A stretch of DNA of 64,000 nt, from contig NZ_JACHMS010000001.1 in the NCBI RefSeq assembly GCF_014205055.1, positions 1,674,001 through 1,738,000 on the forward strand. The letters are read 5' to 3'. How positions within the stretch are numbered: the stretch's first letter is position 1; each line of letters begins with the position of its first letter. Shown piece after piece: positions 45,454 to 53,159 of the stretch. The notes under the pieces were generated by a model that was not told the origin of the DNA, made no database searches, and saw only the letters and a list, made by a program, of their open reading frames with translations. The position numbers were made by a program, and so were the translations under genes. Source of the stretch: Streptomyces luteogriseus (GTDB lineage Bacteria > Actinomycetota > Actinomycetes > Streptomycetales > Streptomycetaceae).

Positions 45454-46026
45454 ATGACCACCATCGCCGTGACCACCTGGTCCCTGGAGCAGACCGCCCC
45501 GACCGACCTGCTGCCGGCCGTCGCGCCGGACGGGGACGTCCGGGTCGTCCGCTCCGAGGTGCCCTCGCCCGAGTTCAGCCGGTTCCTGTACGCGTCGGTG
45601 GGCGGCGACATCCGCTGGACGGACCGGCTCGGCTGGCCGTACGCGCGGTGGATGGAGCACCTGGAGCGGCCCGGCGTGGAGACGTGGGTGGCGTACGACC
45701 GGGGCACGCCCGCCGGGTTCGTGGAACTGGAGGCGCAGGACGACGCGGTCGTAGAGATCGTCTACTTCGGGCTGCTCCCCGCCTTCCGGGGCCGGCGCAT
45801 CGGCGGGCACCTGCTGTCGTACGGCGCGGCCCGGGCCTGGGACCTCGCGGACCGATGGGCGGGACTGACCCCGACGAAGCGGGTCTGGCTGCACACCTGC
45901 AGCAAGGACGGCGAGCACGCGATGGACAACTACCAGCGGCGGGGCTTCAAGCTGTTCGACACCAAGGTCGAGGAGGAGGCGGACGCCGCCGCTCCGGGAC
46001 CGTGGCCTGGGGCGTTCCCCGTCTGA
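45454..46026 (+). CDS. GNAT family N-acetyltransferase
   Basis: A 190-residue acetyltransferase. The acetyl-CoA binding motif A is FGLLPAFRGRRIGGHLLSYG (R/Q-x-x-G-x-G/A pattern), preceded by AGFVELEAQDDAVVEIVYF and followed by LHTCSKDGEHAMDNYQRRGF. The substrate is unknown. 12-bp exact inverted repeats (45423-45434 and 45471-45482) flank the start codon. A hairpin follows the gene. Confidence 0.85.
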   Translation: MTTIAVTTWSLEQTAPTDLLPAVAPDGDVRVVRSEVPSPEFSRFLYASVGGDIRWTDRLGWPYARWMEHLERPGVETWVAYDRGTPAGFVELEAQDDAVVEIVYFGLLPAFRGRRIGGHLLSYGAARAWDLADRWAGLTPTKRVWLHTCSKDGEHAMDNYQRRGFKLFDTKVEEEADAAAPGPWPGAFPV

Positions 46027-46066
46027 CCTGGACGGACACCTCGGGAGCACCCGATGTGACCCACAC

Positions 46067-46097
46067 CACCCTTGTCTTGCTCTGCGAGACAAGGGTG
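46067..46097. terminator. Hairpin between GNAT gene and sulfur leader peptide
   Basis: A perfect 11-bp stem (46067-46077 with 46087-46097) and a 9-nt loop, 40 nt after the GNAT stop and 56 nt before the leader peptide start. Most likely a terminator for the GNAT transcript. An operator role for the sulfur operon is possible because the repeat is also palindromic DNA close to its promoter. Confidence 0.5.
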
Positions 46098-46152
46098 TCC
46101 GCATCTTGGACGAAGCTGGACTGTGTCCAGATCGCCGTGACACGCTTCCGTC

Positions 46153-46236
46153 ATGTCTGGAACTGGAATTGCCTTGGTGAGTCGGCGGCACGTCGACCTC
46201 GGCCGCATGTCCAGCGCCATCTGTCCGGCGCACTGA
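46153..46236 (+). CDS. Short cysteine-containing leader peptide of the sulfur assimilation operon
   Basis: A 27-residue peptide, too short for most gene finders. It begins MSGTGIALVSRRHVDLGRMS and ends with A-I-C-P-A-H and stop. The paired Arg, His-Val-Asp-Leu and terminal Cys-Pro-Ala fit the actinobacterial putative leader peptides found before sulfur metabolism genes. Its single Cys codon near the end suggests that cysteine supply is sensed by ribosome stalling or completion, controlling the downstream sulfite reductase operon 130 nt away. Start ATG 46153 follows a purine-poor region. The regulatory mechanism is inference. Confidence 0.75.
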   Translation: MSGTGIALVSRRHVDLGRMSSAICPAH

Positions 46237-46365
46237 GCGTACTCAGCCCGCGCCCGACATCTTCCTTTCCTGCCTCACTCCTGCGCAATGACGCGCCCCA
46301 AGCCCATGCGCCCGCATGCGCAGGTCAGAGCCGCATTTTCGCCTGTCCCGAAGGACGTATCAACC

Positions 46366-48063
46366 ATGGCCGCCACCCCGCAGAAGCCTGCCGCCGCGAC
46401 TCCCCGCCGCAAGGTGAGCCGTCACCGCGGTGAGGGTCAGTGGGCCGTGGGGCACCACACCCCACTGAACGGCAACGAGCAGTTCAAGAAGGACGACGAC
46501 GGTCTCAATGTGCGGACACGCATTGAGACGATCTACTCCAAGCGGGGCTTCGACTCCATCGACCCGAACGACCTGCGCGGCCGCATGCGCTGGTGGGGTC
46601 TGTACACCCAGCGCAAGCCCGGCATCGACGGCGGCAAGACGGCCGTTCTGGAGCCGGAGGAGCTGGACGACGAGTACTTCATGCTGCGCGTCCGGATCGA
46701 CGGCGGGGCGCTGACCACGCGGCAGCTGCGGGTCATCGGCGAGGTCTCGCAGGAGTTCGCGCGCGGCACCGCCGACATCACGGACCGGCAGAACGTCCAG
46801 TACCACTGGATCCGGATCGAGGACGTGCCCGAGATCTGGAACCGGCTGGAGGGCGTGGGCCTGTCGACGGTCACCGCCTGCGGCGACACCCCGCGTGTGA
46901 TGATCGGCTCGCCGGTGGCGGGCATCGCCGAGGACGAGATCATCGACGCCACGCCGGCCCTGGAGGAGATGAAGCGCCGGGTCCTGAACAACCCGGCGTA
47001 CTCCAACCTCCCCCGGAAGTTCAAGACCGCGATCTCGGGCTCGCCGGTGCTGGACGTGGTGCACGAGATCAACGACGTCGCGTTCGTCGGTGTCGTCCAC
47101 CCCGAGCACGGCCCCGGCTTCGACGTGTGGGTCGGCGGCGGCCTGTCCACCAACCCCAAGCTGGGCGTGCGCCTGGGCACCTGGGTGTCGATCGACGAGG
47201 TGCCGGACGTCTACGAGGGCGTCATCTCGATCTTCCGCGACTACGGCTACCGCCGGCTGCGCAACCGCGCCCGGCTGAAGTTCCTCGTCGCCGACTGGGG
47301 CCCGGAGAAGTTCCGGCAGGTCCTGGAGGACGAGTACCTGAAGCGCAAGCTGACCGACGGCCCGGCCCCCGAGCAGCCGTCCCAGCTGTGGCGCGACCAC
47401 ATCGGCGTGCACCGGCAGAAGGACGGCCGGTTCTACGTCGGCTTCGCCCCGCGCGTGGGACGCGTCGACGGCGCGACGATCACGAAGATCGCCGACCTCG
47501 CGGAGGCTCACGGCTCGGGCCGGGTGCGCACCACCGTCGAGCAGAAGATGATCGTCCTCGACGTCGAGGAGAACCAGGTCGAGTCGCTCGTCGAGGCCCT
47601 CGAGGCGCTCGACCTGACCGCCCGGCCCTCCTCGTTCCGGCGCGGCACCATGGCCTGCACCGGCATCGAGTTCTGCAAGCTGGCCATCGTCGAGACCAAG
47701 CAGCGCGGTGCGCAGCTGATCGACGAACTGGAGCGCCGCCTGCCGGACTTCGACGAGCCGCTCACCATCAACCTCAACGGCTGCCCGAACGCCTGCGCCC
47801 GCATCCAGGTCGCGGACATCGGTCTCAAGGGCCAGCTCATGCTCGACGACCAGGGCGAACAGGTCGAGGGCTACCAGGTGCACCTGGGCGGCGCCCTGGG
47901 CCTGGAGGCCGGCTTCGGCCGCAAGGTGCGCGGTCTGAAGGTCACCTCGGACGAACTGCCGGACTACATCGAGCGCGTCCTGAAGCGGTTCCAGGCCGAG
48001 CGCGAGGACGGCGAGCGGTTCGCCACCTGGGCGGCGCGGGCCGGCGAGGAGGCCCTGTCGTGA
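46366..48063 (+). CDS. cysI: Ferredoxin-type sulfite reductase (nitrite/sulfite reductase family)
   Basis: A 565-residue siroheme and 4Fe-4S enzyme reducing sulfite to sulfide with six electrons. Siroheme/cluster ligands are the Cys pair in GTMACTGIEFCKLAIVETK and the pair in NLNGCPNACAR; the N-terminal ferrodoxin-like repeats contain DITDRQNVQYHWI. Length and motifs match the actinobacterial SirA/CysI type, which uses ferredoxin. The N-terminal 20 residues are Ala/Pro/Lys-rich and variable. GAAGGACG lies about 8 nt before the ATG at 46366. It is followed with a GTGA overlap by the zinc-ribbon gene. The sulfur context favours sulfite over nitrite. Confidence 0.93.
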   Translation: MAATPQKPAAATPRRKVSRHRGEGQWAVGHHTPLNGNEQFKKDDDGLNVRTRIETIYSKRGFDSIDPNDLRGRMRWWGLYTQRKPGIDGGKTAVLEPEELDDEYFMLRVRIDGGALTTRQLRVIGEVSQEFARGTADITDRQNVQYHWIRIEDVPEIWNRLEGVGLSTVTACGDTPRVMIGSPVAGIAEDEIIDATPALEEMKRRVLNNPAYSNLPRKFKTAISGSPVLDVVHEINDVAFVGVVHPEHGPGFDVWVGGGLSTNPKLGVRLGTWVSIDEVPDVYEGVISIFRDYGYRRLRNRARLKFLVADWGPEKFRQVLEDEYLKRKLTDGPAPEQPSQLWRDHIGVHRQKDGRFYVGFAPRVGRVDGATITKIADLAEAHGSGRVRTTVEQKMIVLDVEENQVESLVEALEALDLTARPSSFRRGTMACTGIEFCKLAIVETKQRGAQLIDELERRLPDFDEPLTINLNGCPNACARIQVADIGLKGQLMLDDQGEQVEGYQVHLGGALGLEAGFGRKVRGLKVTSDELPDYIERVLKRFQAEREDGERFATWAARAGEEALS

Positions 48064-48248
48064 GCGAGCGCGCGGCACCGTTCTACTGCCCCTACTGCGG
48101 CGACGAGGACCTGCGTCCGAGCGAGGCCGCGGAGGGTGGGCACGGCGCGTGGGAATGCGCGGCATGCAGCCGGGCCTTTTCGCTGAAGTTCCTCGGGCTG
48201 CTGGCCCAGGGACTGAAGCGATCCGATTCCGGAGGGGCACAGATATGA
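48060..48248 (+). CDS. Small zinc-ribbon protein between sulfite reductase and APS reductase genes
   Basis: A 62-residue protein with two Cys pairs: CPYCGDEDLRPSE at residues about 10-13 and CAACSRAFSLK about 20 residues later, a classical zinc ribbon. The GTG start overlaps the cysI stop and its own stop overlaps the cysH ATG, so it is translationally coupled on both sides. This fixes both ends and argues that the protein is made in proportion to the reductases. It may be a zinc- or iron-handling or assembly factor. No enzymatic function is known to me. Confidence 0.8.
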   Translation: MSERAAPFYCPYCGDEDLRPSEAAEGGHGAWECAACSRAFSLKFLGLLAQGLKRSDSGGAQI

Positions 48249-48955
48249 CCACCGCTCAGGAAGAGCGCACCACCGAGGACCTGAAGCAGCTCGCCGAGCA
48301 GGCGGGCCGCGAGCTCGAGGACGCCTCCGCGCTGGAGATCCTCCAGTGGGCGGCGAAGACGTTCGGCAAGCGTTTCTGCGTGACCTCCTCCATGGAGGAC
48401 GCGGTGGTCGCCCACCTCGCCTCCCGCGCCCTGCCCGGCGTCGACGTGGTCTTCCTCGACACCGGCTACCACTTCGAGGAGACCATCGGCACCCGCGACG
48501 CGGTCGAGGCCGTGATGGACGTCAACCTCATCACGCTCACCCCGGTTCAGACGGTCGCCGAGCAGGACGCGGAGTACGGCCCGAAGCTGCACGACCGCAA
48601 CCCCGACCTGTGCTGCAAGCTGCGCAAGGTGCAGCCGCTGGAGCAGGGCCTGAAGGACTACCAGGCCTGGGCGACCGGTCTGCGCCGCGACGAGTCCCCG
48701 ACCCGGGCGAACACCCCGGTGGTCGGCTGGGACGAGAAGCGGCAGAAGGTCAAGATCTCGCCGATCGCCCGCTGGACCCAGGACGACGTGGACGCGTACG
48801 TCACCGAGCATGGCGTCCTGACGAACCCGCTGCTGATGGACGGCTACGCCTCCGTCGGCTGCGCCCCCTGCACCCGCCGCGTCCTGGAGGGCGAGGACGC
48901 ACGCGCCGGCCGCTGGGCGGGGCGGAGCAAGACCGAGTGCGGACTGCACGGATGA
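48245..48955 (+). CDS. cysH: Phosphoadenylyl/adenylyl-sulfate reductase (APS reductase type)
   Basis: A 236-residue PAPS/APS reductase-fold enzyme. VTSSMEDAVVAHLASRALPG is the PP-loop-like region, FLDTGYHFEETIGTRD is conserved, and PDLCCKLRKVQPL with GCAPCTRRV supply the four Cys of a 4Fe-4S cluster. Catalytic Cys is in the C-terminal KTECGLH. The CC...CxxC set marks the APS-reducing form. It converts APS to sulfite for cysI. The ATG overlaps the zinc-ribbon stop (ATGA), and its stop overlaps cysC. Confidence 0.94.
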   Translation: MTTAQEERTTEDLKQLAEQAGRELEDASALEILQWAAKTFGKRFCVTSSMEDAVVAHLASRALPGVDVVFLDTGYHFEETIGTRDAVEAVMDVNLITLTPVQTVAEQDAEYGPKLHDRNPDLCCKLRKVQPLEQGLKDYQAWATGLRRDESPTRANTPVVGWDEKRQKVKISPIARWTQDDVDAYVTEHGVLTNPLLMDGYASVGCAPCTRRVLEGEDARAGRWAGRSKTECGLHG

Positions 48956-49515
48956 CGACGACGATTCAGGAGAGTGACGTGACGACCGGAGCCACCGTCT
49001 GGCTCACGGGTCTGCCGAGCGCCGGCAAGACCACGATCGCCTACGAACTGGCCGGCCGGCTCCGTGAGGAGGGCCACCGGGTCGAGGTGCTCGACGGCGA
49101 CGAGATCCGCGAGTTCATCTCGGCGGGCCTCGGCTTCAGCCGCGAGGACCGGCACACCAACGTGCAGCGCATCGGCTTCGTCGCCGAACTGCTCGCCCGT
49201 AACGGCGTGCTGGCCCTCGTCCCGGTCATCGCGCCCTACCAGGACAGCCGGGACGCGGTCCGCAAGCGCCACCAGGCGAACGGCACCGCGTACGTCGAGG
49301 TACATGTCGCGACGCCCGTCGAGGTGTGCAGCGAGCGGGACGTGAAGGGCCTGTACGCCAAGCAGGCCGCTGGCGAGCTCACCGGGCTCACCGGGGTCGA
49401 CGACCCGTACGAGGCGCCCGAGTCGCCCGAGCTGCGCATCGAGTCGCAGAACCAGACCGTGCAGGAGTCCGCGGCTTCCGTGCACGCCCTGCTGACCGAA
49501 AGGGGACTGGCATGA
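48952..49515 (+). CDS. cysC: Adenylylsulfate kinase
   Basis: A 187-residue APS kinase with Walker A GLPSAGKTT, substrate-binding DGDEIREF and RHTNVQRIGFVAELLARNG, and the lid region SERDVKGLYAKQAAGEL. It phosphorylates APS to PAPS, mainly for sulfation because the reductase here is the APS type. The ATG overlaps the cysH stop and the stop overlaps the cysD ATG, so it sits in a fully coupled chain. Confidence 0.93.
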   Translation: MTTTIQESDVTTGATVWLTGLPSAGKTTIAYELAGRLREEGHRVEVLDGDEIREFISAGLGFSREDRHTNVQRIGFVAELLARNGVLALVPVIAPYQDSRDAVRKRHQANGTAYVEVHVATPVEVCSERDVKGLYAKQAAGELTGLTGVDDPYEAPESPELRIESQNQTVQESAASVHALLTERGLA

Positions 49516-50447
49516 CGACCGCCGCCACCGTGTCCGAGGAGACCGACAGCCCGTACGCGCTGTCGCACCTCGACGCCCTCGAGTCCGAGGCGGTGCACAT
49601 CTTCCGCGAGGTGGCGGGCGAGTTCGAGCGGCCGGTGATCCTCTTCTCCGGCGGCAAGGACTCCATCGTCATGCTGCACCTGGCGCTGAAGGCCTTCCGG
49701 CCGGCGTCCGTGCCGTTCTCGCTGCTGCACGTGGACACCGGGCACAACTTCCCCGAGGTCCTCGACTACCGCGACCGCACGGTCGAGAAGCACGGGCTGC
49801 GGTTGCACGTCGCCTCCGTGCAGGACTACATCGACCGCGGTGTCCTCAAGGAGCGCCCGGACGGCACCCGCAACCCGCTGCAGACGCTGCCGCTGACCGA
49901 GAAGATCCAGCAGGAGCGGTTCGACGCGGTCTTCGGCGGCGGCCGTCGCGACGAGGAGAAGGCCCGGGCCAAGGAGCGGGTGTTCTCCCTGCGTGACGAG
50001 TTCTCCCAGTGGGACCCGCGCCGGCAGCGCCCGGAGCTGTGGAACCTGTACAACGGCCGGCACGCGCCCGGCGAGCACGTCCGCGTGTTCCCGCTGTCCA
50101 ACTGGACCGAGCTGGACGTGTGGCAGTACATCGCCCGCGAGGGCATCGAGCTGCCGCAGATCTACTACGCCCACGAGCGCGAGGTGTTCTCCCGCAACGG
50201 CATGTGGCTGACCGCCGGCGAGTGGGGCGGGCCGAAGGACGGCGAGACCGTCGAGAAGCGGCTCGTGCGCTACCGGACCGTGGGTGACATGTCCTGCACC
50301 GGCGCCGTCGACTCCGAGGCCGACAGCATCGAGAAGGTGATCGTGGAGATCGCCGCCTCCCGGCTCACCGAGCGCGGCGCCACCCGCGCCGACGACAAGA
50401 TGTCCGAGGCCGCGATGGAAGACCGCAAGCGCGAGGGGTACTTCTAG
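49512..50447 (+). CDS. cysD: Sulfate adenylyltransferase subunit 2
   Basis: A 311-residue ATP pyrophosphatase-type subunit of ATP sulfurylase. The PP-loop is ILFSGGKDSIVML; LLHVDTGHNFPEVL, AVFGGGRRDEEKAR and RVFPLSNWTELDVWQYIARE are family signatures. Together with CysN it adenylates sulfate to APS, the first step of the pathway. It overlaps cysC by 4 nt and is followed by cysN after 2 nt. Confidence 0.95.
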   Translation: MTTAATVSEETDSPYALSHLDALESEAVHIFREVAGEFERPVILFSGGKDSIVMLHLALKAFRPASVPFSLLHVDTGHNFPEVLDYRDRTVEKHGLRLHVASVQDYIDRGVLKERPDGTRNPLQTLPLTEKIQQERFDAVFGGGRRDEEKARAKERVFSLRDEFSQWDPRRQRPELWNLYNGRHAPGEHVRVFPLSNWTELDVWQYIAREGIELPQIYYAHEREVFSRNGMWLTAGEWGGPKDGETVEKRLVRYRTVGDMSCTGAVDSEADSIEKVIVEIAASRLTERGATRADDKMSEAAMEDRKREGYF

Positions 50448-50449
50448 AG

Positions 50450-51784
50450 ATGAGCACCATCACCACCGAGGAACTCGCGGAAACGACGCTTCTGCGGTTC
50501 GCCACCGCCGGCTCCGTCGACGACGGCAAGTCCACCCTGGTCGGGCGACTGCTGCACGACTCCAAGTCGGTCCTCACCGACCAGCTGGAGGCCGTGGAGC
50601 GGGTCTCCGCGAGCCGCGGCCAGGAGGCGCCGGACCTCGCGCTGCTGACGGACGGCCTGCGGGCCGAGCGGGAGCAGGGCATCACCATCGACGTGGCGTA
50701 CCGCTACTTCGCCACGCCCCGGCGGCGGTTCATCCTCGCCGACACCCCGGGCCATGTGCAGTACACGCGCAACATGGTCACCGGCGCCTCCACCGCCGAG
50801 CTGACGGTCATCCTGGTCGACGCCCGCAACGGCGTGGTCGAGCAGACCCGCCGGCACGCGGCCATCGCCGCCCTGCTCCGGGTGCCGCACGCGGTCCTGG
50901 CCGTCAACAAGATGGACCTCGTCGGCTACGAGGAGAAGGTGTTCGCGGCCATCGCCGAGGAGTTCACGGCGTACGCGACCGAGCTGGGCGTCCCCGAGGT
51001 CACCGCGATCCCGATCTCGGCGCTCGTCGGCGACAACGTGGTGGAGCCGTCGGCGAACATGGACTGGTACGGCGGTCCGACGGTGCTGGAGCACCTGGAG
51101 ACCGTCCCGGTCGCGCACGACCTGAGCCACTGCCACGCCCGGCTGCCCGTGCAGTACGTGATCCGGCCCCAGGGCCCGGACCACCCGGACTACCGGGGGT
51201 ACGCCGGTCAGATCGCGGCGGGTTCCTTCCACGTCGGCGAGTCCGTCACGGTGCTGCCGTCGGGCCGGGCCTCGAAGATCTCCGGCATCGACCTGCTGGG
51301 CGAACCGGTGGACGTGGCCTGGACGACGCAGTCGGTGACCCTCCTGCTGGAGGACGACATCGACATCTCGCGCGGCGACCTGATCGTGCCGAGCAAGGAC
51401 GCGCCCGCGACCACGCAGGACATCGAGGCGACCGTCTGCCATGTCGCCGACGCCCCACTGACGGTCGGGCACCGGGTGCTGCTCAAGCACGGCACCCGCA
51501 CGGTCAAGGCGATCGTCAAGGACATCCCGTCCCGCCTCACGCTCGACGACCTGTCCCTGCACCCGCACCCGGGACAGCTCGTCGCCAACGACATCGGCCG
51601 GGTGAAGATCCGTACGGCCGAGCCGCTGCCGGTCGACTCCTACGCCGACTCGCGCCGCACCGGCTCGTTCATCCTGATCGACCCGAACGACGGCACCACC
51701 CTCACCGCCGGCATGGTCGGCGAGTCCTTCGCGGCACCGGAGCCGGTCAAGGACGACTCCGAGGACGACGGGTGGGACTTCTGA
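50450..51784 (+). CDS. cysN: Sulfate adenylyltransferase subunit 1 (GTPase)
   Basis: A 444-residue EF-Tu-like GTPase that drives APS synthesis by CysD. G1 is AGSVDDGKSTLVGRLLHDS, G3 is ADTPGHVQYTRNMVTGAS, G4 is VNKMD, and two beta-barrel domains follow. No APS kinase domain is fused, consistent with the separate cysC. The ATG at 50450 is 2 nt after cysD. It is the last gene of the tight core of the operon; the transporter genes start 222 nt later. Confidence 0.95.
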   Translation: MSTITTEELAETTLLRFATAGSVDDGKSTLVGRLLHDSKSVLTDQLEAVERVSASRGQEAPDLALLTDGLRAEREQGITIDVAYRYFATPRRRFILADTPGHVQYTRNMVTGASTAELTVILVDARNGVVEQTRRHAAIAALLRVPHAVLAVNKMDLVGYEEKVFAAIAEEFTAYATELGVPEVTAIPISALVGDNVVEPSANMDWYGGPTVLEHLETVPVAHDLSHCHARLPVQYVIRPQGPDHPDYRGYAGQIAAGSFHVGESVTVLPSGRASKISGIDLLGEPVDVAWTTQSVTLLLEDDIDISRGDLIVPSKDAPATTQDIEATVCHVADAPLTVGHRVLLKHGTRTVKAIVKDIPSRLTLDDLSLHPHPGQLVANDIGRVKIRTAEPLPVDSYADSRRTGSFILIDPNDGTTLTAGMVGESFAAPEPVKDDSEDDGWDF

Positions 51785-51785
51785 C

Positions 51786-51890
51786 ATGACCTCCCCCGAC
51801 TTCTACTCGATGTTCGCCAAGGAGGGCGGCCGCGTCGGCAGCGGTGCTCTCGGCAGCGGGCAGGGCGGAGTGGCGCGATGTGTGCGCTGA
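51786..51890 (+). CDS. Possible 34-residue peptide after cysN
   Basis: An ATG 1 nt after the cysN stop opens a frame beginning MTSPDFYSMFAKEGGRVGSG and ending at TGA 51888-51890. The first 25 codons have strongly G/C third positions, which is coding-like. It may be a small protein or the remaining start of a deleted gene. A second short frame (51878-51967, starting MCALTYAHCMRAL, two Cys) overlaps it. Neither is recognised. Confidence 0.3.
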   Translation: MTSPDFYSMFAKEGGRVGSGALGSGQGGVARCVR

Positions 51891-52006
51891 CGTACGCGCA
51901 CTGCATGCGCGCCCTCACCCCCCACCGCCGTAGACGAAAACCTGCCGACCTCCCGGCCACGACCTGAGAGACCGTGACCGCCGGGCCTCCGAGAGGACCA
52001 CCTCCC

Positions 52007-53113
52007 GTGCCTGCTTCATCCGCTCTTCGCCGCGGTTTCGCGGTCATCGCAGCACTTCCCCTGCTCACGCTGGCCGCCTGCGGTTACGGCTCCGAGGCCA
52101 AGGACGACGACGGCGCCGCCAAGGTCGCAGCCGGGGCGAAGAAGATCGACGGACTCGACTCCGTCAAGATCGGCTACTTCGGCAACCTGACCCATGGCAC
52201 CGCTCTGGTGGGCATGCAGAAGGGCTTCTTCCAGAAGGCCCTCGGCGCCACCGAGGTCGAGCCGGCCGTCTTCAACGCCGGCCCCTCGGAGATCGAGGCG
52301 CTCAACTCCGGCTCGATCGACATCGGCTGGATCGGTCCCTCCCCCGCCATCAACGGCTACACCAAGTCAGCCGGCAAGAACCTGCGCATCATCGGCGGTT
52401 CGGCGTCCGGCGGTGTGAAGCTCGTGGTGAACCCGGACAAGATCAAGTCGCTGAAGGACGTCAAGGGCAAGCGGATCGCGACCCCGCAGCTCGGCAACAC
52501 GCAGGACGTGGCGTTCCTCAACTGGGCCGCGGAGCAGGGCTGGAAGGTCGACCCGCAGAGCGGTAAGGGCGATGTCACCGTCGTCCGCAGCGACAACAAG
52601 GTCACCCCGGACGCCTACAAGGCAGGTTCGGTCGACGGCGCGTGGGTGCCGGAGCCGACCGCGTCGAAGCTGGTCGCCGAGGGCGGCAAGGTGCTGCTCG
52701 ACGAGTCGACTCTGTGGCCGGACAAGAAGTTCGTGATCACGAACATCATCGTGCGACAGGACTTCCTGAAGAAGCACCCGAAGGTCGTCGAGGCCGTGCT
52801 CAAGGGCTCGGTGGAGACCAACAAGTGGATCAACGCCAACCCGGATGCGGCCAAGGAGGCGGCGAACAAGCTGCTGGAGCAGGAAACCGGCAAGGCGCTG
52901 CCCGCCGACGTGCTCGACCCGGCATGGAAGTCGATCCGGTTCACCGACGACCCGCTGGCCTCCACCCTCAACACCGAGGCGGAGCACGCGGTGAAGGCGG
53001 GGCTGCTCGAGAAGCCGGACCTGAGGGGCATCTACGACCTCGTTCCGCTGAACAAGGTCCTGAAGGCCGAGGGCGAGCCCACGGTCGACGACGCCGGTCT
53101 CGGCGTGAAGTAA
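52007..53113 (+). CDS. ssuA: Aliphatic sulfonate-type ABC transporter, substrate-binding lipoprotein
   Basis: A 368-residue lipoprotein. The signal peptide ends in the lipobox LTLAAC, so Cys is lipidated and the protein is held outside the membrane. The SsuA/NMT1-like fold is seen in VKIGYFGNLTHGTALVGMQK, NAGPSEIEALNSGSIDIGWI and SVDGAWVPEPTASKLVAEGG. It should bind alkane sulfonates, taurine or possibly sulfate. The GTG at 52007 has GAGAGGA about 9 nt upstream. No sulfonate monooxygenase gene is nearby, so in this operon it may import an inorganic sulfur source instead. Confidence 0.88.
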   Translation: MPASSALRRGFAVIAALPLLTLAACGYGSEAKDDDGAAKVAAGAKKIDGLDSVKIGYFGNLTHGTALVGMQKGFFQKALGATEVEPAVFNAGPSEIEALNSGSIDIGWIGPSPAINGYTKSAGKNLRIIGGSASGGVKLVVNPDKIKSLKDVKGKRIATPQLGNTQDVAFLNWAAEQGWKVDPQSGKGDVTVVRSDNKVTPDAYKAGSVDGAWVPEPTASKLVAEGGKVLLDESTLWPDKKFVITNIIVRQDFLKKHPKVVEAVLKGSVETNKWINANPDAAKEAANKLLEQETGKALPADVLDPAWKSIRFTDDPLASTLNTEAEHAVKAGLLEKPDLRGIYDLVPLNKVLKAEGEPTVDDAGLGVK

Positions 53114-53159
53114 GCCCGCATCCCGAAGCCGCATGAAGAGTTCCCAGGAGGTGACGACC

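Noticed and set aside
46360..48252. 630-codon minus-strand frame opposite cysI
   Set aside because: Shadow of the cysI codon pattern. CysI has all siroheme ligands and the operon runs on the + strand.
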